From NCBI GenBank assembly GCA_028095005.1, contig CM051461.1, forward strand, positions 47,046,812 to 47,110,811: a DNA stretch of 64,000 bases. Direction: 5' to 3'. Positions 34,652-46,782 of the stretch are shown here, piece by piece. Under the pieces are notes generated by a model. The model saw only the letters and a list, made by a program, of their open reading frames with translations. It made no database searches and was not told where the DNA came from. The DNA is from Rhynchospora pubera. Taxonomy: Eukaryota > Streptophyta > Magnoliopsida > Poales > Cyperaceae. The position numbers were made by a program, and so were the translations under genes. Position 1 is the first letter of the stretch. The number at the start of each line of letters is the position of its first letter.

Positions 34652-37600
34652 ATGGATTTGTGGCTCTTTCTTCTTCTGCTAATATTAGTACATACCGTGC
34701 GGGTTTACTCCCAGCTTGATTCTAACGGTAAGCTAAACATTGCATTATTATCATTACTTCTTTTTATTTTCTTTTCTTTTTTTTTAAAAAAAATAAATGT
34801 ATGGTGTTGTATCAAAAAAGCAATTGGGTTTTCATTGGGTTTTGTCGTCCACTCGTCCCAATTAAGTGTTCTATCAAAAAAAAAAAAAAAAAAACAGTTC
34901 TGTAAAGTGTTCTGAATGCCTCAAAATGTTGGTACCATTTTTAAATAATTGAATAATCAGTAAATGTTTTCCTCAAGAAATTTAAATAATAGTTAACATT
35001 ATCTCCTCAGTAAATGGTTATCCGGGTTTTTCTTTTGGCAATTTAGTGATAGGGAAATCTTTATTATATTAAATTGTTGCAAAATGAGTATACATGTCAC
35101 CTTCTTGAGAATTGTTATTAACGATGTGTACGACTTTTTAAGTTTCTCGTGCTTAATTTCTTTATCTGATTAAAATATTTTTTTCGTTTCCATTTTGTAG
35201 GATTTATAAACATTGATTGCGGACTTCGTCCAAATTCTAGCTTTGTCGACGGCGATACTGATTTGACTTATGTATCTGATGATCAATTCATCGACACGGG
35301 AGTGAACTACAAAATTGCGTCAAAATATGCTACTAATGGCTTATTCACGCAATTTCTGACCGTCAGGAGTTTTCCCAATGGAACCCGAAATTGCTATACC
35401 TTAAGATCCTTATCAGCAGGATCAAAGTACCTCATAAGAGCATCGTTTATGTATGGTAACTATGATAACAAGAATGACCCTCCGACTTTCGATATCCATT
35501 TGGGTATCAATTTTTGGGACACCGTTAGTATAACCACTGCAGAAGATGCATTCTTTGCTGAAATTATTGCCACAGCCACTTCTGACTACCTGCAAGTTTG
35601 CCTTGTAAATAGGAATAGTGGCACTCCTTTCATTTCTATCCTACTACTGAGGCAATTGGAGACGAGTCTTTATATTGATGCAAATACCACGCAATCATTT
35701 GTTCACTTTGATAGGATCAATATAGGAGCAAGCCATGAAGTAAGGTAAACATTCTCCTCAAAAGGAAAAAAAAATGCCAATTAATTAATTATGGGTGAGC
35801 AGCTATAGTAATGTTCTTCTGAAACTATCGTTTTCACTATCACTAATTAAATTTTTTATATTTTAAATTAAAATACCAAGTTGTAGAAAATGCCATAGTT
35901 ATGCTTGTTTTGACTAATTTCTGGTAGATAGTGATACCAGATTTTATTTTAATTGGAACGTTAAAAAGGAATACAAAGAAGCCCTGTGAAATTCGTGTTC
36001 TCTTTTTTTATTAAAAAAGATCAAAAGAAAAGAAAAGACCAGGCAAATGCTATACTCATTTGAAAGCGATGCAGTCAAAGTAATAATATTAATGTGGTGA
36101 GCGCTCATATATTCTTGTTGCTCCACTTTGTTATAAAACAAAAATAGGTACCCAGACGATCCATATGATCGGATTTGGAGGAATTTCACACTGGATACAT
36201 GGACAGCGATCTCAACAAACTCTACTTTGCAACCTGACGCAAACTTTTCTACCCCCTCTATAGTGATGCAAACTGCTGCCATCACTTCAAGCACCAACCA
36301 ATCTCTTGATCTCTCCTGGACCAGTAACAACAAATCCACCATGTTTTTCATAATTCTTCACATTGGCGAGATCCAGGACATACCAAGCACAGCCATAAGG
36401 GAGTTTGATATATTTTCCGAGGGATACCGACTGTTCAACCACTATGGACCACGTAAACTGCACTCGGGATGGGCAACATACTGGGACACATATCATACTA
36501 AATACAATGTGTCGCTTATGGCGACTACAAACTCGACTCTGCCACCTCTACTGAATGCCGTTGAGCTGTATGTGGTAACACCTGCCACAGGCATCCCCAC
36601 CTACAGTGGAGATGGTAAATTTGACCATGGTTGTCCCATTTTAAGTACTTCATTGAATTATTTTAAAGAATCCTGATTTAGCTTTCAATAGGTGGGTGCG
36701 CGAGAGCACAATAACATTGCAACAGGAAAACTTCTTACTATTTTTATTATATTTTATTTATTTTTTGTGAACTGAAATAGTTATAGGTATATTCTTCAAG
36801 TAATTAACTATACAGAAATAGTTTAGAATTTGGCTCAGTACTCACAATTTAAGTACTTTTCTCTTTTCTACTGGTGCTTTTTTCTTATTCGACTGATAGC
36901 TAGCTTCCATCGTTTTTGTAACACCAGACTTCCAAAGTTGAGCGCTGCTTCCTTACACGCAAAAGAATTATAACTTTTTTATTTTTTGGAAGCTAGTTGG
37001 TTGTCCAAGGATTTTTAATTTTAACTTAGTTTACCAGAATATTTCGGAAGGACATAATTAACTATGCCTTGTAATTTGATTAAATAGTCACTCCGTAATG
37101 TATATAATTTTAATTACAGTTACTGCTATAAATAGAATTAAGGCCAACTACCAAGTAAACAAAAACTGGAGTGGAGATCCTTGTGTTCCTAACGAACTTT
37201 CATGGACTGGGGTCACCTGCGCTGATTACAACAATATTCCGAGGATCACATCATTGTGAGTAATTCAATATCTTCTTTCGTTTATCACTTCAATATACCA
37301 CGATTATTATTATTTTTTTTCTGACTAGTAAAATATGTCTATTTCAGAAATTTATCGTCCTCTGGACTGACTGGAGTTATAGTATCTTCTTTTGGAAACC
37401 TAAGCACTCTGAAGTCACTGTATGTTTGTTACACAAAGTTTTTGTTGAGAATGATACACTTTGTTGAAAATGATGCTTTTACCTTAAACGAATCCTTTTC
37501 TGTAGTGATCTCTGCAAAACTACAGTTGATAGTATGCAATATTTTTATTTTGACTTGTGCAAACTAAATATCTACTTTTGCAACTTCTTTTTTCCATTGG

Positions 37601-40600
37601 TACAATTCAATTAGGGTTCTCATATAAACTAATTTCATGTTGTTTGCTACCTTTTCTTTTCAGGGACTTGTCCTATAATGACTTATCAGGAGATCTTCCT
37701 ACTTTTCTTGATCAATTATCTGCTCTTACATACCTGTAGGTTTTCAAATCAAACATTATTTTGTTTTTCAAGAAAGATTGGCATCACAAATTGGGTACTC
37801 CTTTTGTGGTACTTTCAGAGACATAACAGGTAACAGCAAGATTTCAACCACCCTTCCTTCTGGTCTTCAGAAAAGAAATCAAGATGGCAATCTAACTTTT
37901 AGGTATGCCTTATTGTTTCCGAGTAGCATTTTCTTTGATATATTTGTTTTGCTATGCAAGAAAATAGATGGACGAGTTATCCAAGACTTCATATTTTTTC
38001 TGCTCGTTAAAAAAAATGAATTAACATAAAACATACCTTGAAGTTGACAAACAAAATCTGAAGCAAACAAACAACAATGATTTCCAGTTCAGCATTATTA
38101 GTCCAAATTAGACATACAGAAATGAGATTATCAGTGGAACCGATCATTGACTGGACTTGTGTGCAGAATGGAATTCATCAAATAATAAATTAGGACAGGG
38201 CATAATACACCCTTTTTGTTCTATAAGAAACCCCAATCCCAAGATTGTACTCTACTATCTGCACATTTCTATAAACCTCAAGGAGCAATTGTACATCTGT
38301 ATATATTGCCTAGCCATGGGATCGATGTGCCAACAGATGCCCCAAAAGACAAAAATATCTACCAGATCCTATATTATCAGTGGAACCAGGATGCAGTCAT
38401 CCACAATTAGGGTTTCACAATATCCTTTTTCTGTTCTTCGACTCATCTTTATTCTTCTGTAGTATGCAGACAAATATGGTACTGGTCATGCGAATAGAAG
38501 ATATTATTTTTGTTGCATTATAATAATTGGGATTTAGTCACTAAATTGAGAAAAGCTCAAAATAAATCAGGTGACAGAAAAAAAGAAATCAGCAGATTGC
38601 AGATGAAAAGTTAAATCCATCGACAGTAATAATATTTTCATAATATCTAGAGTAAAATTTTTTGCTTGAAGCAGTCTATTAAAAGGCTTACCTGGGATTG
38701 ATCTCTTTGAACTTTTAATATGTTTTCTCAATTTTTTTTATTGTCACTTAGGTTTGGAAATACTCCTTCCACTCTAGCACCGTCAAATAATAATAAGAAA
38801 AAGAAAAGTCCAGCAATTATTATAGCAGCCATTGGTGTTATTGTGCTGCTTCTCATTGCAGCAGCCATTATGACAGTTGTGTGGTTCAAAAAGCGCAAAA
38901 GTAAGTTCATTTTTTTCTGTTTTCCCTTAGATTAATTAAATCAGTTTTCTATTTTAGATGGTAATATCAGATAAAGGGGTAATTGTGCATTCTTTAGTTG
39001 TGCAGTGCGGTTTGGAATTCGTCATCCTAGGCCAAGTGGAATACTTATCATTTTTATTGCTTTGGAAATACCTGCGGTGGTAGGGAATTGCTCAGATCAC
39101 TCACTTGCTCATTCACTCCCCCATTTGACCAAAATACCCTCCTCTTCCATTTGATTTTTTCGACTTCAACCCTGATAATAAGGGTATTTTGGTCAAATGG
39201 GGGAGTGAATGAGCAAGTGGGGAGTGCCCTGAGCAATTCCCGCGGTAATATATCTACAGTATAAACAGAAAGCTCATTTCTCTATACAATTTAAAACCTC
39301 TTTATTAATTAGTTTTTATCAGGACGTCATTAATGATTTTATTCTAATAAAATACTGCTCTTCACAATTAAGGATGGTAAGACAGTACTAAGATTATATC
39401 TATACAGGCAACCAATTAAACACAGCAAACGAAATGAAAGCAATAGATCCCCCCCTGAAGCAGATAATCATGTGCAGCGCTATGCAAATACCCCAGAAAC
39501 AAATGCTCAAGTTAATAATGCTGGGCATAATTATGCAAATGTATCAAATGAAGCAAGAGAAAGAATGTGGGATTTCAAGAACCGTCGATTCAGTTACAAT
39601 GATCTGATAAGAATTACTAATAATTTCCAAAATAATATCGGCACTGGAGGATTTGGAAGTGTGTATGTGGGTGAACTTGAGAATGGAACTCAAGTTGCAG
39701 TGAAGAGGCGATCTGACTCATCATCACAAGGAGTCAAAGAGTTCTTGGCTGAGGTAACCATTTATCTTATGCATATTTATCATTTCTTACAAAACCCAAG
39801 TTGTTAATGTTAAAATTCAAATCAGTAGAGCAAAACTTTTGAAAAAGATTACACAGAAATAATAAGGCTAACAAAAGCATCTTGTGAAGGTATGTCAAAT
39901 TAAGATTTGGTAATTTTCATTGTTTCAAGGCTCAAAATTTGACAAGAGTTCATCACAAGAATTTGGTGTCCTTAATTGGTTATTGCACGGATAGAGATTG
40001 CATGGCACTTGTCTATGAGTACGTGAAAGAAGGAACTCTACAAGAAAAACTGACAGGTGATAAACAAATCTTCTTGTTTTTCATTATTGAGACTAGTAAA
40101 GCTATTAGTTATTAAAAGATGGCAAAATTGGATATAACCCCCTCAAATCTTCTTCATTTGGATATAACCCCATCTAATCTTCAAAATCGGATATAACCCC
40201 CTGAAATTATATTTGAAATGGATACAAACCCTTTTTATTGAATTTAATTATATTTTGAAATTAAAAAAAATAAATTTGACCAAATTGTCCCTTTCACCTA
40301 AGTGGTTCCCGTCCTCCCTCGGTTTCAAAATGGCTTTTGTAAAAAAAATGGCAAATCAAAGAAATACAGTTTTTGTCTAAACATGATTTAGCCTATCATT
40401 TCAAGAACCGAAGCCAAATTGGACTTAAATGAAATGAAAGAATTAAGACAATCAGATGATTTGTTACAAACATATATAATACTCTGCAGGTTAATAAGAT
40501 GGTGTTTTTCAAGTTCATTAAAATATGCTTTCGGCCTAACAAAAATGTGCTTATCAGGAGAAAAAAAATCCTAACGATTTGGGTAGGGAACCGGAAAAAG

Positions 40601-42247
40601 TTTTCCTAGTGATTAGGAAAGGAGAAGCAAATATAGCAAATTTTTCTTTAAAGATTCTTTTGAAATCGCTATTAACAGAGAGAGGTGGGAAGGTGAATCG
40701 TGCTGGACATGATAGTAGTATGCGAGAGTATTTCAGTCATACTTATTTTAATTTATTTTAAAATATGGTTAAATTAAATAAAAAGGTTTATATCCATATC
40801 AAACATGATTTGGGGGGGTTATATCTGATTTTGAAGATTAGAGGGATTATATCCAAATAAAGAAGATTTGAGGGGGTTATATCCAAGTTTGCCTTAAAAG
40901 ATTTACCTTTAAGATTCTTTAAATCTGTCAATTGCAGATAATGCAAGACCTCTGACTTGGAAACAACGGGTTCGAATTGCAATGGAATCTGCATTAGGTA
41001 CAAAAGCTTTTGAAATTTAGAATACTTGCACAACTCTCTGTAGAGTTACCATCTGCAGTTAACATGAAAGCACCGGATATCAAGAAAGAAGTGAATTAAA
41101 TCAATTTACAAGAGAACATTCGAATTGCAATATATGTTGCAATGACTTGACTTTTTCTTCCCTGCTTATGCCCGTTAAGAAAACCATATTACAATTTAGA
41201 GACACATGGACTATATCAGCCCTAAATTATAATAAATGATTTTGACAACAATGCTCAATTATATTATCTTTTAGTTTACATATCTATACAAATTCAATGA
41301 AGGGTTGGAATATTTGCATAAGGCATGCAACCCGCCACTAATTTATAGAGATGTGAAGACCAGCAACATTCTTTTAAATGTGAATCTCGAGGCAAAGATA
41401 GCCGATTTTGGGCTCTCTAGAGCATTTAATAATGGCATAAGCAGTCATGTTTCAACGGCAATACTTGGCACCCCAGGCTATCTCGATCCTGAGTAAGACA
41501 ATTTCTCTTAATTATTGATGTAGCTTTTGCTTTTATCTCACTGTACTTTTTTTATTCCCTAGAATATTCTCTTTAGTAAGACCTGTTTATCTATGACTGG
41601 ACCTTAGTAGTTGCTCACCACTTTGAATAACATATGAAATCCTCATTGAGTCAATTCAAATATAGATTGAAGTTTTATTGTACTACCTGGACTAAATTGG
41701 CTACTTGGATATTAAGAACTTTATTCATAAACTTTTTAAACTGCCTTTTATATAACCATGGGTAAATCCGTGAACCATCAGGTACTATTCTTTGTACCAG
41801 CTAAGCGAAAAGAGTGACGTGTTCAGCTTTGGAATTGTTCTCCTAGAGATCATTACAGGCCAGCCACCTATTATCGGGAGTCCAGAAGGTGGTCATGTGA
41901 CACACTGGGTGAGTGAAAAGCTATCTAGAGGAGACATACAAAGCATAATTGACCCGAGAATGCATGGCCAGTATGACATAAACTCGGTTTGGAAGGTTAC
42001 GGATCTGGCCCGCAAGTGTACCGAGAACAGTTCTGCTAATAGGCCGACTATGGATGTTGTCGTCATGGAACTTAAGGAAAGCTTGGACCTGGAGATCTCC
42101 ACAGAGGGGACCCGTAATGGGAGCACTTCTAATACTTACCCACATAATCATTCAAGGAACAACAATTTTGTAAGTGATGTTAGTCAGAACAGTGCTTTTG
42201 AGATGGCTTACATTGGTGATCCTGCTCCAGGTCCTTCAGCGAGATAA
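34652..42247 (+). CDS. Malectin-like LRR receptor kinase C, frameshifted, YRD kinase
   Basis: Inferred exons: 34652-34727, 35201-35744, 36148-36614, 37120-37255, 37348-37419, 37664-37735, 37819-37902, 38752-38900, 39408-39753, 39930-40056, 40938-40997, 41303-41492, 41782-42247. The ectodomain is intact (signal peptide, malectin with RYPDDPYDRIW, WSGDPC, LRRs, membrane helix AIIIAAIGVIVLLLIAAAIM). With the acceptor used by the paralogs the sum is 2,789 nt, one base short of a reading frame. The loss lies near 39426-39434 (ACAGCAAACGAAAT against ACACCAAAACAAAAT in B), and a stop follows in the kinase exon. An upstream AG at 39384-39385 would add 22 nt and restore the frame (936 residues). The HRD motif is YRD (LIYRDVKTSNILL). 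It may be a decaying gene, or one rescued by altered splicing. An extra in-frame ATG lies at 34637. Confidence 0.82.
39083..39241. mobile_element. MULE-like hairpin MITE in gene C intron 8
   Basis: 159 bp, with arms GGGAATTGCTCAG and CTGAGCAATTCCC that pair along nearly their whole length. Flanking 9-mers GCGGTGGTA (39074-39082) and GCGGTAATA (39242-39250) match at 7 of 9. Genes A and B have one uninterrupted copy (GCTGTGGTA). Confidence 0.85.
40121..40893. mobile_element. MULE-like non-autonomous transposon in gene C intron 10
   Basis: 773 bp with inverted repeats of about 80 bp (GGCAAAATTGGATATAACCC left; GGTTATATCCAAGTTTGCC right). It is flanked by a perfect 9-bp duplication TTAAAAGAT (40112-40120 and 40894-40902). 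Introns of A and B at this place are short and uninterrupted. The arms are internally repetitive (GGATATAACCCC three times). No transposase. Confidence 0.92.
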
Positions 42248-43740
42248 TTTTCCAGACTCTTTTGTGAAATGATTTCTTTACTCTATCTTTGGTACCCTCA
42301 TAGGAAGAATTGGCAGTTTTTTGTTGACAAAAATTCAACTAATTTTGTCAATGTATTAGGTCGAAGAATTTTGGGATTCATTCTTATCAGTGTATTAGGT
42401 GGAACAAATTTGGATTCGTTCTCTCTCTTTTTTCTTGTTTTCAAAGTTTTATTTGGTTAGATGAACATGGATTTATATATGGATTCATGGATATGATTTT
42501 AGCAAACATATTTTCTTGAATAGGCAATGCAATACCATTCTTGAGTCTACTCAAAAGTGGTTCTATTATGTTAAATAAATAATATTTTTGAAGCCATGAA
42601 TATTTGTATTGTTTGACTATTTCAATTTTCATTTTAGTTTCCCACAGGATATCTGAAGTTTGATATAGATGTAGCCGTAGTCCAATAATTCGTGTTATTC
42701 ATCCCAGCTCAAATGAGACCTAATGAGATATTTTACTTTTGTAATTTTGGAATGCAGCCTTAAGTGCTTAACCATAACTGAATTATCCAAAGAACGTTCT
42801 GATCTGAACTGAGCACAACTGGACCTAACCAAAAATACAAAGGTAATTATGGCTAGTAGATTTATTACATGTTTTGGTCTACATTTAGCATAAACAGATA
42901 TTCAACAGATACGCAAGATATAGTTTCACAAGGTGAACTTCGGTTTCCTTTTTGCGTTTTTGCAGATATGATACTGTCTGGTCAGGATATTGGAAAATTC
43001 AAAAAAGAAATAGAGGAGAAGAACAATATAATTAATGCTCAGCTGCTAAATTATATGAATGACATCAGAAATTGTAATCAGGCAACACTATTTTTCACCA
43101 GATATAAGTAAATATATTATGTTGATTGCACAGTAATTAGAAATTTGTCTCGCCGGAAGACAAATTTTGTAATAATTAGGAATTTTGTTCTGGAGCGTAA
43201 AAAATTAAAAATAATGCGGTTGTTTTTTTTTTTTTTTTTTTAAACAAGTAGAGCTTTAAATAATGCGGTTTTAATTACCTGATACAGAAAGCATGGAGAT
43301 CTTAATTAAACTTTGAGAGCTTCCCCTTTCATTGACTTATAGGACCTTGAGAGACTCCAAATTCACCTCTCTATTTCTAATATCTGCATCAAGATAGTCC
43401 ATAAAAAAAAAAAAAATCAACGAAAAATTGAAAGAAAATTTTGCAAGGCGACAAGCTTAAAAAATCTAGCGTACCGTCTAATGGAAGACTTTGATGCGAT
43501 GATGGGTCTTATCTCGATTCGAACGATTTCAATTTAAGAAATTGCTAGTCGTAGCAGCGGGAAAGAGACAACCATGTCTATCTGCCTTAAGCCTTTGAGC
43601 TAGAACTTCCGAGAGATAGCTCTGCTCCATACAGAGACGCGGAGAGGTGGGAACGTGTGGGGAGGGGAGAGTGCGGAGAGCAGAGGTCCGACGAGAGCTC
43701 TCCGTTGTCGGATCGGGAGCGACTCTATCAAAAAGTAAAG
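42248..43740. repeat. Gene C downstream flank, duplicated module
   Basis: It aligns with the gene A flank over most of its length (AATGAGACCTAATGAGATAT, AGAGATAGCTCTGCTCCA, ACGCGGAGAGG). A T-run at 43225-43242 and an A-run at 43405-43417 are present. No gene is supported. Confidence 0.7.
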
Positions 43741-44050
43741 TTTCATCCCCTTATTAATAAAAAAATAAAAAAAATGGAAAGAGTAAGGCCCCGATCAAAA
43801 TCAAAGACAATTGGATTCGGAATTTCTTTGGTTTTAAAATCTTCTTATCAGAATTTAATAAAAAGTTAAATTTTATTTCATTTAATCGAATTCTGTCGAA
43901 AAATTTGACCCTGTTGAAATATTGAGCATTGGATTGAAATTTAATCGGATTTCACGAGGAAAAATAGAACAAAGACCTTAATGACCCTCCTTTCCTTCGA
44001 ACAGATGAGGGCAAAATAAATCTAATCCATATCAATTATTCTTATATTTG
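43741..44050. other. Intergenic stretch left of the gypsy element
   Basis: AT-rich, no gene seen. It contains the left copy of the ATTTG target duplication (44046-44050). Confidence 0.5.
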
Positions 44051-44458
44051 TGTGATGACCCAAATTGTATTTTTGTTGTTTTAGTAAATTTGTGGAATAA
44101 AAATCAGATTTAAATACAAAATAGAATTGTAAAAGAAGAACTGTAAAGAAGGAAGAAGATAAATCAAACAAGGAAGTAAATTGTAATACTGGATTATGAT
44201 TTCTGATTATTCCTTACAACATACAATACTCTTATATAATTGTATTGTGCGACTTATTACCATAGATCTCTATTATTTAATTATTACAGTTGTAATCTGA
44301 TAGATTGAATAAGCATTAAAGGAAATACATAAACGTAAAAGGCTTTCATTTCTCTTATTTATTCGGCAGCCCATCTTCACTTAATTAGCTTTAGCCCAAA
44401 CTTGACTTCCAGCCCAACGACAAGCTCCATTTTCTTCTCTTTAATTAGACGCATAACA
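44051..44458 (-). repeat. 3' LTR of the gypsy element
   Basis: Starts TGTGATGACC and ends GCATAACA on plus. The last 27 codons of the element ORF run into it. Confidence 0.93.
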
Positions 44459-46761
44459 TTGCCTTCCTCTCCAGCAGCTCCTTGACCTCGAGGAGCTCGT
44501 TTCATTTCAAATTGTAGAAATCGTCTTCCTCTAAACAACCCGATTTTCCAAATTGAGGGTTGATGTGGGAGCTTAGGCCAATGAACTGCTATCTGCACTG
44601 CTGGGGCTTCAATTGGACTGACAATTCCTCTATCAAGCACAACTATAGCTTTTGCCCAAATCTCTCCATCAATTCTCACTAATGGCAGATTAAGAGTAGG
44701 TACATGGTTCCTGATTCTCTTGTCTTGTTCTGAAACATTAATTGAGGAAAAGTGACTTTCAAGAGGTAACTGAAGCCGATTAGCAGCACCTCTCACCTTT
44801 TCCAAAACAGCAGTACAACACTTCTCCACTTCTTCCTTGCTATCAGCCTGATAGTTTGACACCAACATGCACAACACTCCATGCTGCACTTTCAGCTCTT
44901 CATCTACCGCTTGCACCTCAGGTTCTTTCACTCCTTTCAACATTATTCTTTTTCCATCTCTAATCATAGCTAATGATAGCTTATTTGCATCCAACAAAAC
45001 AGGTCCTACCTTCTTTATCCAATCACCACCTAGCAACATCTCATGTGTACCTAATTCTATCACCTTAAAATCAAACCTGAACTGTTCCCCTTGCATTGAC
45101 CATGTGAATCCTTCACACTTCTTGTTGCATTGCATTTTATTTCCGTTTGCTACTGTGATTTCCAATGGTCTAGTTTGAATGCAAGTATAACCAGCATTTT
45201 TCACAATTTTTGGATCTACAAAACTGTGGGTACTACCACTGTCCACCAAGGCAATAACATGCACACCGTTTACACTGCCTTTAATTCTGATCAAATCCAG
45301 ATTTTTAACTTCTCCAATGGCATGTAGAGATATTCTAACCTCTTCTTCATTTTGTTTTGTAGGTTGGGGCAGTAAATGGTCCATAGGGTTCACCACTTCC
45401 TCTTCATCAGTATCTGATTCTGCTGGCCATTGTTCACCATCATCTGGCTCCTCCTTTCCTGTGATTAAGTTGAGAGCTTTAGTTCTACACCTATGGCCAC
45501 GGAACCATGGTAAACCACATGTATAACATTTCTTTTCTTCTTTCACTCTAACACCAGTAGGATGAGGTTGAGTGCTCAGATTATGATTGACATTTGCATT
45601 GAAATCAGAAAGAGCAGAATTTTGAATTTCGCTTTTAAAATTTTGCTTCTTCTTATGTTCAATAAGCATCTCTTGGTAAATTGAGGCTTCGTAGGTTTCA
45701 TTTAGGGTTCTTGGTCTGCTACTCAACACATTCAATCGAATATCCTCTCTCAACCCACTCAAGTAGCTAGTAATGAAATATAATTCATCATACATTGGAT
45801 AATCCTTGAGAAGTAGCAACTTGAGTTCCTCAAACTTGTTTCTATAACTCTCTACATCTCCTAATTGTTTCAGTTTATTAAATTCTCCAACTAAACCCAA
45901 TGTTGTTTTGGATTCAAATCGTCTTAGAACCTCTTGCACAAATTCCCCCCACAACATATTAGGTCTCGTGATACCTTGCACCCAAGTTTCAGAGCTACCT
46001 TGCATGTGCATTGAAGCAATGAATACCCTATGGTTTTCGGGTATTTGAGTAAATTGAAAATATCGCTCACATTTAAAGATCCAAGCTCTCGGATTATCAC
46101 CAGTAAAGGTAGGAAATTCAATCCTAGGCATTGGTAAGTTTGAAGGTTGTTGTGGCTGATGTGGGGTATTTCTAAACATGTTAGGGTTCAAGATATTGTG
46201 ATTTGGGAAATTTATATTAGGGTTTGGTATATTTGGTGGAGTATTGGGTAATATTGGAATTGGGATATGAGAAAAATTAGGATTATGCACGAACTGATAA
46301 GGTGAGTTTGAATTATGTGGTATATTTAGATTATAAGGTATTTCAGAATTTAGTGGCTCGGTGGTGGCTAATGTTGTTGACGGAGTTGAGTTTGGATTAA
46401 TAGGTATGAATGGCATAGATGAGCCCATCAATGCTTTTGTGCTCACTAAAGGATTATTGACAATAGTTTGAGGCAAGGTAGGTTGAGACAAGGTAGTTTG
46501 TATGGTGCTTGTACCTGAACCTAAACTAGGATTACCGGATTTTTCCTTTAGCAATTGGTTGAGTAAACCTGAAATTTGTTCTACTTGAAGCTTTTTATCT
46601 TGTACTTGCTTCTCCATGAGAATTTTTTGTTGTAGGATCTCATCTCTATGCTGTTGCAATTCTGCCTGCAAGTCAGTTTGTGCCTTCTCCATAGTTTCCT
46701 TCATCACTCTGACTTGTTCCTCAAGCTGTTTGCTGCGAGTTTGGATGACCTCGTTTGCCAT
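44377..46761 (-). CDS. Gypsy gag-protease ORF fused to an integrase-tail-like end
   Basis: 794 residues. Order: coiled-coil-like start (1-75), a Pro/Asn-rich stretch (about 80-210), a retrotransposon gag domain (about 220-370, AWIFKCERYFQF onward), a zinc knuckle CYTCGLPWFRGHRC (412-425; CX2CX7HXC as in many plant gypsy gags), an acidic stretch, and a retropepsin core ALVDSGSTHSF (Asp507) with LLGGDW. From about residue 640-690 the similarity to protease and RT stops. The end (about 704-770: AIVVLDRGIV, VHWPKLP, then GEEGNVM) resembles the chromodomain-like C-terminus of gypsy integrase. This suggests an in-frame deletion of RT, RNase H and most of integrase. The start is 8-20 nt after the primer site. 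Confidence 0.85.
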   Translation of the reverse strand: MANEVIQTRSKQLEEQVRVMKETMEKAQTDLQAELQQHRDEILQQKILMEKQVQDKKLQVEQISGLLNQLLKEKSGNPSLGSGTSTIQTTLSQPTLPQTIVNNPLVSTKALMGSSMPFIPINPNSTPSTTLATTEPLNSEIPYNLNIPHNSNSPYQFVHNPNFSHIPIPILPNTPPNIPNPNINFPNHNILNPNMFRNTPHQPQQPSNLPMPRIEFPTFTGDNPRAWIFKCERYFQFTQIPENHRVFIASMHMQGSSETWVQGITRPNMLWGEFVQEVLRRFESKTTLGLVGEFNKLKQLGDVESYRNKFEELKLLLLKDYPMYDELYFITSYLSGLREDIRLNVLSSRPRTLNETYEASIYQEMLIEHKKKQNFKSEIQNSALSDFNANVNHNLSTQPHPTGVRVKEEKKCYTCGLPWFRGHRCRTKALNLITGKEEPDDGEQWPAESDTDEEEVVNPMDHLLPQPTKQNEEEVRISLHAIGEVKNLDLIRIKGSVNGVHVIALVDSGSTHSFVDPKIVKNAGYTCIQTRPLEITVANGNKMQCNKKCEGFTWSMQGEQFRFDFKVIELGTHEMLLGGDWIKKVGPVLLDANKLSLAMIRDGKRIMLKGVKEPEVQAVDEELKVQHGVLCMLVSNYQADSKEEVEKCCTAVLEKVRGAANRLQLPLESHFSSINVSEQDKRIRNHVPTLNLPLVRIDGEIWAKAIVVLDRGIVSPIEAPAVQIAVHWPKLPHQPSIWKIGLFRGRRFLQFEMKRAPRGQGAAGEEGNVMRLIKEKKMELVVGLEVKFGLKLIK

Positions 46762-46782
46762 GATCGTGGCTCTGATACCAGA

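Noticed and set aside
40579..40761. 60-codon ORF in the 773-bp MULE-like element
   Set aside because: Too short, no recognised domain; possible captured sequence is noted under findings.
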